64,000 nt of DNA from Ligula intestinalis. Its lineage: Eukaryota; Platyhelminthes; Cestoda; Diphyllobothriidea; Diphyllobothriidae. The notes under the pieces are model-generated. The model had not been told where the DNA came from. It saw nothing but the letters and a program-made list of their open reading frames with translations, and ran no database searches. The translations under genes were made by a program, and so were the position numbers. Where the stretch lies: assembly GCA_036362985.1 (NCBI GenBank), contig JAYGXS010000002.1, positions 89,972,203 to 90,036,202 on the forward strand, in the 5' to 3' direction. Of this stretch, positions 56,161-64,000 are shown in pieces. Every line of letters begins with the position of its first letter. Within the stretch, counting starts at the first letter, position 1.

Positions 56161-56489
56161 CCAGTGGATTGTACGCACAAAAGCAGTTCTGCCTAAAGTC
56201 TCCTAAATCGAGCCAAAACAAAATTCTCCAATGAAAAATTTATCAAATAGAAATGAAATACCTACAATTATTCTCTGAAAATAGATACCCACATGACCTC
56301 GTGAGTCGGTGCATGAAGCGAAAATGATCCAAGCACTGCGATCTGTCAGATCAAACCGCATTTCATCAATGCCTCACCATTTGCCATTTGCTGTCACTGC
56401 AGACCGGTTATATATTCACTCAGGAGCGGGCGCATACCAATCCAATTTGCTTGCCGCACTAGTGCTTATTACCCGTCTCGTAGACCCCA

Positions 56490-56720
56490 GTGGTGGCCCA
56501 GCTGGTGGTTAGGGCTACGCTTGGCAAATAAGCCCGAAACAGTTCTGCATCAAGTTACCCCCAAGGGCTGTTATCTATCTCCCTCTTCTATTATGACTTG
56601 GCCGGCATCCGCCTGGTAGGAAGTCGCCTGTTTCATACACCTAGTTACCCACACGAGCTTTGTTTACTCCGGGAGGCCAATCGGATCGGTGTTCGCAAAT
56701 TCCTGAGTGGAAGTGTGAGT
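56490..56720 (+). repeat. Repeat F, second copy
   Basis: Shares AAGTTACCCCCAAGGGCTGT (inverted at 13.77 kb) and GGATCGGTGTTCGCAAATTC (direct at 14.04 kb) with 13738-14080. The two modules are in different relative orientation in the two copies. Open frames here show no recognised domain. Confidence 0.55.
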
Positions 56721-56724
56721 GTGT

Positions 56725-57960
56725 GTAAATACGCTGTTTGTTACGGAGACGTGAGCGGCGATGCACCCAGACCCTACGGTCAGAAGAGCACGCCAGTTGA
56801 TTTATGCCCACAGGCCGGCCCGCACGCCTCGAGCACACGTGCAGTGCAGATGTTCTAGAAACGTCTCTCAGGTTGGCAGCATGGGAAACCACGAATCACC
56901 GTGCAGGCGAAAATTTCCCTCGCATGCTGTAGGCCAGGAGTATTGTAGAATGCCCAGAGCCTTACAAAGAGCCTGTAGTGTACAAAATAAAGGATTTCGC
57001 TGAATAGAGCCCTGACCACCAGAACCCAACACTTGCCTTCTGCCTATCGGTCGGGGACATAACACTGTTAGAAACACATTATAAGGTTCCGACACAGTGG
57101 TGTACAAGATAAACTTAAATCGAAACCTAAGATACAGTAGGGCGAGTTTTATGGCGTTCGTCGTCCATGTTTTTCCGATAGTAGTTCTCGGCCCTAGTCG
57201 GAGAAACTTATTCGCAGACCAGTTTACCCTTACAATACTTGTGGAAGAAGAAACAATTGTGGACATACTGGCAATTTTTCGTAACAACGACTCGAACACA
57301 ACTACTCTCTTCTATAGACTACGCCACCTAGCAAACTCTAACAAAAGCTCAGGTATCTATGGCTAACTCTAACACTAGGTTGAAATACTGTTTCCATGTC
57401 CCTCCAGTACAATATAAACGCAGGCGGTATGTCAGGAAGGCCTTTAGTGAAAAGCGTTTGCAACCACTTCGACACTAAGCTAACTGATTTGTGCGAAACA
57501 TCGGGAAAAATCCTCCGGATTCGAGAGTTGCTTTAACCTCGGCCGACTGACCCTAACACGCAAAAAAACATCAACCACAATCATTTTACGCCATCCGAAT
57601 TTCGCCGCTTCGTGTCCCTGGAGCAGCCTAATCAGAGACGGAACAATATGATAAATTTAACAGTTACATCTGTTGTTTTCAAATAGTAGCAGTGTCGTTT
57701 CCGTTAAAAATATACAAGTTCAAATAAAACTGAACTGCCAGAAGGAAGAGAACACAGAGAAATAACTGGCAAGTCAGGCCGGGAGCAGGTAACGGTGGTA
57801 AATGTGGCTATGCGTGGCCAGAGCGTGTTACGAAAGACGTGTTAGTAGAAGACTGAACTGACGAAATAAAATCCCAAAATCAATCATCATGTGGCAGTGA
57901 AGGGGTGTAGTGAAAGATTGATTGAGAGGAGAAATAACGCTGTGGGAAGTGTGCAGATTA
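56725..57960. other. Downstream flank of the USP gene, nothing recognised
   Basis: No exon or repeat supported. Opposed open frames near 56868-57366 are unrecognised. The 3'UTR of the protease gene must lie in the upper part, but I found no clear minus-strand AATAAA. Confidence 0.35.
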
Positions 57961-58584
57961 TCACACTTTGCTGTAAAGTAGAAGGTAGGGAGTGGCATAC
58001 TGCTGGCGGTTGATTTGATCTAGACTGGTGAAGGAAGTTGAACAGTCGTCAAAGGAGACCCAGTTGGCGTCAACTTTAGCGACGCATGTGTAGTGTCCGC
58101 AGCCCAGAGAGAGACCATGATGCAGAATCATGCCCTGCAGTTTGTACACTTGAATACCACTCTCCTCAGCGACATCGGCAGGTGGAGATGGCGAGGACTG
58201 TTCTTCGTGGGGCCTATCACCAAGAGCGACGACCTGATTGGTCGAAGTGGAGGCGGTTTCCGTGGCTGCGACGTCCGGATGGGGCACTGACGGTTGATGT
58301 GGCAGCGAGGGGTTCTTGGGCACTCGGACTGAAAGGAGCTCGTTGATGCGTATACGCCGCATCACCTTTTGACAGGCCTGGGCGGTACGGTTGTAAGCAA
58401 AGAGGTTCAAGCCAATGAGGACATGCGGCGAAAGATGTCGCAGGCTGAGTTGACGTTCTCGCACACTCTTCTGACCACACGCCTCGCACTCGCCGGCACC
58501 AGTTACGCATTCGGAGCGTGCAAAGTGGGTCTCAACTAAGGTGGCGATGTCGGCCGTAGCAGAGTTTGTCGGCGGCTTTTCTGA
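57961..58584 (-). CDS. Last USP exon with second Zn pair and His box
   Basis: Begins after a TTTATTTTTTTAG acceptor and ends at TGA (57961-57963); 207 residues. Contains ECEACGQKS (second Cys pair), a LRHLSPHVLIGLNLFAYN strand, a Pro/Ser-rich insert and the catalytic GCGHYTCVAKVDANWVSFDD block. Confidence 0.88.
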   Translation of the reverse strand, partial: SEKPPTNSATADIATLVETHFARSECVTGAGECEACGQKSVRERQLSLRHLSPHVLIGLNLFAYNRTAQACQKVMRRIRINELLSVRVPKNPSLPHQPSVPHPDVAATETASTSTNQVVALGDRPHEEQSSPSPPADVAEESGIQVYKLQGMILHHGLSLGCGHYTCVAKVDANWVSFDDCSTSFTSLDQINRQQYATPYLLLYSKV

Positions 58585-61500
58585 CTAAAAAAATAAAACG
58601 CAACATGTGTGAAGAACTACTGACTGCTTATGTGAGGTTTTTAACCCGTTATAGCCTCGCGTGAGTCTGATAAGACAGATTATTATACAGTCGATGTCAG
58701 CGCTTGTCACTTTGCAACTGCCTGTAAGTGCACTAAACCGAATTTCCAAAATAAAAAATGATGAATATGCAAGATGTAAGTATTTCATTCTCATCACCAT
58801 AGCATACACACTTATTTGATTTATGTAGGTACGTTATACTGGGGTTGCGGTTCTGACTGAGCTTAGTAAAATGTTTAAGGAATAGGCTAAGATCGAGGTA
58901 AGGTTTAAGTTTTGGGTGGGATTAAAGAACGGGGTTAGGTAAAAACCTTGAGGTTAATGTTCCTGCCGCATACCGGGTTAGCCCATCCAGCATTTTTTAA
59001 ACAATAACCTTAGATTGCCCCTTTTCCACCCATTTAAACGTCCCTAATTCACATATTTCGTATTTCACGCCTGCTCCAGAATCTCATTGGAGTAATAAAA
59101 CCAACCTATACTAAAATTTTCGAATTTTCTCAATGCCTTCAGCACTGCCTTCCTTTTAAAATTAATATCAGCACCCTTGTCATTTTACAGGAGTTTTGTG
59201 CTCTATTTTCTCCGTGCTCTTACTTACTAAGTTCCTGCTGCAAAGAAAGCAGCTGTACTCCGTTAGAGTGGTGAACGACGCCTCTATGGGACTTTTTTAA
59301 GGTAGTATGACTAACGTTAAGTGCGACTTCTGGCCCAATATTAATTTAAAAACGCAAGTGTCCCCAGACTTTTTTAAAAAACATACGTACACTTACACGA
59401 ACGACTCCATGCTTTGCCTATCAGTCCTCTTTTGTGCATGCCAAACCAAAATTTTGACAAATTTTGGCACGTAAATGATAAAGAAGAAGAAGACTCAATC
59501 GCTGGGACGATACTTTTATTCACCTGACGTTCCAAGATCCGTCACGGATTAGTCATCAGAGAGCAGCAGCACATAAGTGATTCTAATTGTAATCATGTTA
59601 CCGTGAAGAAAATAAAACGCGTGTTGTATGGTGAGTGCGTGCATGGTCGAAGCAGCGGAACCGTAAATCACGCGTCGCATGGTGGACGGAAATGACATAA
59701 ATAGTAAACCAAAATGCCTACTATAACGAAATAAGTAACTATATATGTTTGATGAGTGAAGTAAGTTGCATTCCGAGATGATATGATGAAAAGAAAGAAG
59801 ATCTTCGGAAAATCGAGTTGTACTCGTGAATTTTCGAACAAGTATCACGTGTTCGTCGTCAGACTAAATTAAAAGTGAGGGCTGGGAATGTCGCACTAGA
59901 TGTTTTGGAGGCAGAGGTTACAACGGACGGGGGAGGGAAGGAGGGATTGGGTGGAAGGGTTATGGTGACGTGACACCCGCGGCGATAGGTTGTGCTAGTG
60001 AGCGGAGGGGGTGTGTTAACGTTTGGACTATGGGCCGCGTGTTCGGGGCAAGGGGGGGCTGGTTAAGAGTCAGAGAAATTCCACTTGACCGGGCACAGAG
60101 AGCCAGTTGTTGTTTCAGGCTGTCTCCAGATTAGTAGACCATGCACGAAACCCGGTATAGTGTGAGTCAAGCTCTACGTGCCTGTTTATACTAGCCGGAT
60201 TCGAGTGCCAAGCGCGACTATTTTACCACACCTATATTTATCAAGTCTAAACCAGAAGGGGAGCTCGGACACCATATAATGCTTCGGCTGCTATTTGGTG
60301 GGCCAGTAATGATGCTGGCTTCTGCTACTAGAAATCTGCAAAACGAATAACTCACGGCAGTGCTGCAGTCCGCAGAGAAGGAATTGGCCGAAGAGGTGTC
60401 AATGGGAAGAAAGAGGCAAATGAAGTCCTCCAGCTCAGCACTTGAAACGTGGTTACACTGCGAACAAATGGTACGCCGGGAAAGTGTCCCACCGAAAAGA
60501 CTACGAACAATTGATCTTTCGGACACCTCCTTGGGCAGACATTCGGCCACCTCATTGGCAGGCGATAGGCAGTCAACCTCCATCGACTCTTCCTGTCGTT
60601 CAGAGGAGTTGCATGGCATCCCCGAAGTGAGGACGTCGGATGGACTGGTACTAGAGGCTGAGCTCCCGGGAGAAGACAACTGATGATGATTACTACCGTT
60701 GTCGGAGGGCTCAGCCATTAACTTTAACTGGTTAGTCCTAGCAGACCTCCGTTTCGATTGAAGTTCTTCTTCATGAAGACAGTCCAGGAGGTAGTTGAGA
60801 TATTCAGCCGAATCCTGTTGTTCGCCTTGGACGAAGTGCGACGGTTTGGAGAGCGTCAACACAGCTGATGGATCATAGGCTGTCTGGAGCTGTAGTAATT
60901 CAATAAAGACTACTTAATTTCCGTATTTTCTAATCATTAGTAGGAACGCTTAAATATATTAAATGGTTCATACGGATCAAAACCAAACGTAAGAAGTCGC
61001 ATGCATATAATAACGTACCCCTAATTACAAAAAGCAAAGCCGAGTATGCAGAATGGCACAAAAAAAGTTTCCAAAAAAAGCGTTTCCCACTTCGTGACGA
61101 ATGCATGGCGGCCAGAAAAAAAAACATTCGGTTAACTGGTGCCCATATAGGACGATATTTACTGGAAGAGCAAGGCAAAATTAAGCATTATCCCTCACGA
61201 GACCTGACGGCCTAAACATTCACCCTTGGTTCGACCCAAAGCGGACTGTCGACGATCTAGACGGATGCCTCTGTTTTTCCAGTTCCGTTGGCGGACTCTG
61301 CAATCAGCAAGGCAGAATCAGGACACGGCTTCCACACGGTGATGATCCTGGGAACCTTTGCAATGCCCCCCCCCCCCCAGTTGGAACCCCCTGTTTTCTC
61401 CTAAATCCCACGCATTACCCCCACAAGAGCGACAGTTTTTCTCCTAAAAATCCCTGAAGAGTTTTTCACTGTCTGCTCCTATTTTTCCATCCCACGACAC

Positions 61501-63693
61501 AGGACAACTGGCCTCGCCAACAGTCTGAGAAACAAATTTTCTGCTACCACTGCACATATGTACAAATAGGGCACTCAAAGGAATTTTTCCTACAAATCCC
61601 TCAATATACTGATACTGATACCTACCAAGAACAAGAACGAGTGTAGATCAAGAGGGACTAGGGGTTACAGAAATAAAAGTCTCATAACTCGGCCTCGGTT
61701 CAACGAGGACACTATGAAATAATCCTCGTAGCTAAACGGTAGAGCGTTGGCTGCGCAAAAGCTTTCGCTGTTGTGCGCGTCCGAGGCCGCGAATTTTTCA
61801 CAATTGGGCCCATCGACTTATTGAAATCTGCCAAACCCCTAATAACCAAGGTTAGGCTAGTAGTCTATCCGGGGGATCCTAGATGATAAGTTAGGAAATT
61901 CTGTGTAGCAGTCATCTTACTGCGTCCGTATTGGTGGATTCCATACGCGCAGTGAAGCTGGGCAAGCAAATCGATCCAAGTGTGATTAAATTCACGGCGC
62001 GTGGTGAGCCTCGCAGTTCAATAGTGGAGCGTTGGCAGTGCAAAAGCCTTCCCTGCTGTGTGGGTTCGACTTCTTCTGCGGCCACCAATTTTTCACAATT
62101 GGGTCAATCGAAATAAGTAGATGTTTCAGTTGAACGCGTCTCCATTTCAGAAATAAGCCGATTATGTCTTAATAGGGTAAGAATGTTTTCTGAATAAAAA
62201 ATGTACCATGTTATACAGAGAAGTAGTACCGACCAAGACAAAAGAGACTTAGATGACCATTTCTGGTCTGTTAGTCAGCGTCTGCCAGTCATACCCAACC
62301 CCAGGCCTAAATTACCTGGAATTCTAACCCGGGCTGCCGGTTAATTAACGCTTAAGTAGTTCAAGGCTCTACTATTGAGTAATGGGACCGCGGTCCCATC
62401 AGTTGCGGTGGGAATGACCATTTTGTCTTGCCAGTCGTTGTCGGCCAGCCATACCCAACCTCAGTTCTGGATGACTTGGGATCCGAACCGACGCTCTATC
62501 ATTGAACCACAGGTCTGGAGTCCCGTCGGCAGAGATCAGGGACGTTTATTACTACAGGATGGGAATTCACCAGTCAAATTATGAGACTTGCCGACTGTGC
62601 TGAGCCTCGGAGCTCAACCTCACAGGCAGTCGCACAACGACAAGTAGTTTTTGCAGGTATATAATTTATCTCCTACTTGTAAGTAATTTTTCTTGCAATA
62701 GCACCACGTTATTCACTCGCACGGATAAAAAAGTAGTTATTAAAGAGAGAAGGAACAGTGGGTTGGTGCTGAAACTTCAGCATATGCGCTCATTCAGAAG
62801 GTTCAGGTGGACAAGAAACTAAACATCCAAGAGTTCAGTGGAGAGGTGAACCTGCTTCGGTGACTCTTGAAAAATATCGCGCAAGTAAATAGTAAGATCT
62901 TTTTAGAAACGAAGTGACCTAGCAGGTGCCTCGCAGCTTTAAAAAATGCGAGGTAGATTGACCCGTAAGTCAGGCTCTATATCTGTCACTTATCAAACAT
63001 TCCGTCGGGAATTAGTAAAGGACGCCTGTAGTAATAACCTCTCTCTTTCTCTTCAAAAATTGATAGATAAGAAACGGTGCCTGAGATGAAATGAAATTAT
63101 TCTCTTGAAGTTAGAATTCGGTCCGCTACTTCACAAATTCCTAGACTGTGCATTGGTTTTTTGACAGACTAATACTTTTCAAAATAACTGGCTTGAAAGA
63201 CCACTGGAATGCTGCTTCATTTGTTGTGCGACAAGGCTACAAGCTGATGGCTGGGTGGGACGAAACATGTGCGCGGTGTAATAAGTCATCAAAAAACGCA
63301 ATGGAAGGCCACTTTAAAAAAGATCTACAGAAGGAATAACGCAACAGGAAAATGAGCAGCTGAAATTATAGTTTTGCACGATTGATTACTAACCTTTGCA
63401 TTGGAGAGAGTAACAAACAGTTGCGTTAGTGTCTCATGCAGCCGTCCAAAGGACCGAGGGCTGGAGTTCTGAAGTGGCCACAAACTGTGATTTTCAACGT
63501 CATCTTTTTGAGGCGAATCCTCCGCTTTAGCAGACTCAGTAGGAGGAGAAGGAGGCCGGAACGTATTGGGTGATATCACAGCCTTACGAAAGTCCGAACA
63601 GTGATATAGGAGCTGGAGAGCAGCATTTGCATAGCACGTATTCCCTTTGTTACGAAGCCCGGGAAACTTAGCAATCACTTTTGTTGTGTTGGA
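57961..63693 (-). CDS. Ubiquitin-specific protease, USP35/USP38-like, 3' part
   Basis: Three exons, all read in phase 0, join 63693-63394, 60889-60356 and 58584-57961 into 485 codons plus a stop. They spell a C19 cysteine protease that removes ubiquitin from proteins. The Cys box is GLRNKGNTCYANAALQLLY with the nucleophile Cys; QQDSAEYLNYLLDCLHEEE is the next conserved block and the closest cue to USP35/38. Two zinc-binding pairs are CSQC (exon 2) and CEAC (exon 3). The His box is GCGHYTCVAKV, with WVSFDD supplying the Asp and YLLLY the terminal strand. A Ser-rich insert divides the fingers. The first exon here starts after a splice acceptor, so upstream exons lie beyond 63694, probably outside the window. 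Introns are full of repeats. Confidence 0.88.
59496..59572 (-). repeat. Hammerhead-like motif H, copy 3, in USP intron
   Basis: The minus strand reads CTGATGA, CTAATCCGTGACGGATCTT, GGAAC, GTCAGGTGAATAAAAG. Stem II ATCCG/CGGAT is intact; GAAA has become GGAA. Confidence 0.45.
60356..60889 (-). CDS. USP exon with QQD block and first Zn pair
   Basis: Begins after TTACTACAG with LQTAYDPSAVLTL and ends GCC before a GTGAGT donor; 178 residues. Contains QQDSAEYLNYLLDCLHEEE, a long Ser/Glu-rich insert with no predicted fold, then FGGTLSRRTICSQCNHVSS with the first Cys pair. Confidence 0.85.
61366..61378 (+). repeat. Poly(C) run of 13
   Basis: A homopolymer in the USP intron; its length may be a sequencing artefact. 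Confidence 0.7.
61540..61622 (+). mobile_element. 3' tip of a LINE, in USP intron
   Basis: CTCAAAGGAATTTTTCCTAC, then AAATCCCTCAATATACTGATACTGATAC-like sequence resembles the last 60 bases of the LINE ending at 48872, including the TGATAC tail units. It lies on the strand opposite to the protease gene. Confidence 0.6.
61718..61855 (+). repeat. tRNA-like short repeat, in USP intron
   Basis: CTCGTAGCTAAACGGTAGAG (A box), a damaged B box, GGCCGCGAATTTTTCACAAT and the tail AAATCTGCCAAACCCCTAAT. Confidence 0.65.
61940..62118 (+). repeat. tRNA-like short repeat, in USP intron
   Basis: Leader GGGCAAGCAAATCGATCCAA (as at 44.1 kb), CTCGCAGTTCAATAGTGGAG (A box), GTGTGGGTTCGACTTCTTC (B box) and tail TTGGGTCAATCGAAATAAG. 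Confidence 0.65.
62265..62515 (-). repeat. Two tRNA-like fragments of another family, in USP intron
   Basis: Segments 62280-62345 and 62430-62510 share CCAG.CATACCCAACC. The second, inverted, reads CCTGTGGTTCAATGATAGAG (A-box-like) and GGTTCGGATCCCAAG (B-box-like). The tail GGGTATGGCTGGC also occurs beside the tRNA-like repeat at 22.5 kb, suggesting one SINE family. Confidence 0.5.
62520..63393. other. Remaining USP intron sequence
   Basis: No further exon or repeat supported. The plus-strand open frame 63148-63339 contains a CARCNK motif but no recognised domain. Confidence 0.4.
63394..63693 (-). CDS. USP exon with catalytic Cys box
   Basis: Acceptor CATAG precedes 63693 and the exon ends AAG before a GTTAGT donor. 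It encodes 100 residues, with the Cys of NTCY about 20 residues in. A Pro/Ser-rich stretch follows, then a LHETLTQLFVTL helix. There is no Met at the start of the domain, so the gene continues upstream. Confidence 0.85.
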
Positions 63694-64000
63694 CTATGAC
63701 AAGTGAATGACACAAGAGGCTAGGAAGAACATACGACCAAAAATGATCAAAATTATAAGCTATAACAAGTAGTTGTTTGTGGCAATATTTGTAGCGAGGC
63801 TAGTGCTGGTGCAAGTTAATGCTTAGCGAAAGAGGGTTTCTCTGGTGGAATGACAGTCGATACAACTGTCAATCCATCGTAAAAAGGTTGGTTATTTGTG
63901 CCGGCCTCCTAAGGCACGCGGGAACAGGTTCTTGGTGAATACATTCAGATAGGGCTGCGATCGACAGTCAGGAACGGATGAGGACTTGTTAATCGATATC

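Noticed and set aside
63148..63339. 63-codon plus-strand open frame with a CARCNK motif
   Set aside because: It is in an intron of the protease gene on the opposite strand, with no homologous copy in the window.

Overview
The window reads as nuclear DNA of a metazoan with a large, repeat-rich genome, most likely a flatworm and perhaps a diphyllobothriidean tapeworm (inference). The reasons are intron-containing genes with GT/AG junctions, many Penelope-like elements (PLEs) with GIY-YIG endonuclease relics, a CR1/Jockey-like LINE, and a tRNA-like short repeat present in about a dozen copies. There is no bacterial organisation: no operons, and almost every open frame is a chance ORF or a transposon relic.

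Host genes are few. At 31930-32772 (+) a two-exon gene encodes a 218-residue single-pass membrane protein with a signal peptide, one Ig-like domain and an acidic tail. At 57961-63693 (-) the last three exons of a ubiquitin-specific protease resembling USP35/USP38 can be read, with Cys box, zinc-binding Cys pairs and His box; its 5' part lies beyond the right edge. At 6532-6656 (+) there is a plausible isolated 5' coding exon of an unrecognised gene.

Layout. 1-3.3 kb: PLE 3' ends, one folded into an inverted repeat. 3.6-4.2, 9.6-10.2, 21.0-22.2, 29.5, 36.2-36.7 and 48.9 kb: copies of a ~570-bp inverted-repeat element with 8-bp target duplications. 7.9-8.4, 21.4-22.0 and 55.3-55.7 kb: three LTR-like insertions with TG...CA ends. 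13.07-13.59 kb: an internally deleted Tc1/mariner element. 17.6-19.0 and 54.5-56.2 kb: PLE reverse-transcriptase relics. 27.4-27.8 kb: a TA-flanked MITE. 37.2-39.1 kb: a foldback region whose arms carry a conserved unknown coding block. 39.8-40.3, 45.9-48.9 and 51.9-52.2 kb: LINE relics, the middle one nearly complete. 8.6, 17.6, 35.0, 36.0, 41.0-41.3, 44.2, 52.7-52.9 and 61.7-62.1 kb: the tRNA-like repeat, often as head-to-head inverted pairs.

The most interesting non-genic signal is a set of hammerhead-ribozyme-like motifs on the sense strand of PLE 3' ends (near 1.8, 2.4, 3.25, 12.3, 14.7, 24.7 and 28.8 kb). They share a CTGATGA / stem II / GAAA core with inferred flanking helices, and stem I varies in a compensatory way between copies. 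PLEs carrying hammerheads are known, but the divergent pair in the inverted arms at 2.4/3.25 kb and the unknown coding block at 28.9/37.9/38.8 kb deserve follow-up. All calls come from reading by eye; no alignment or folding program was run.
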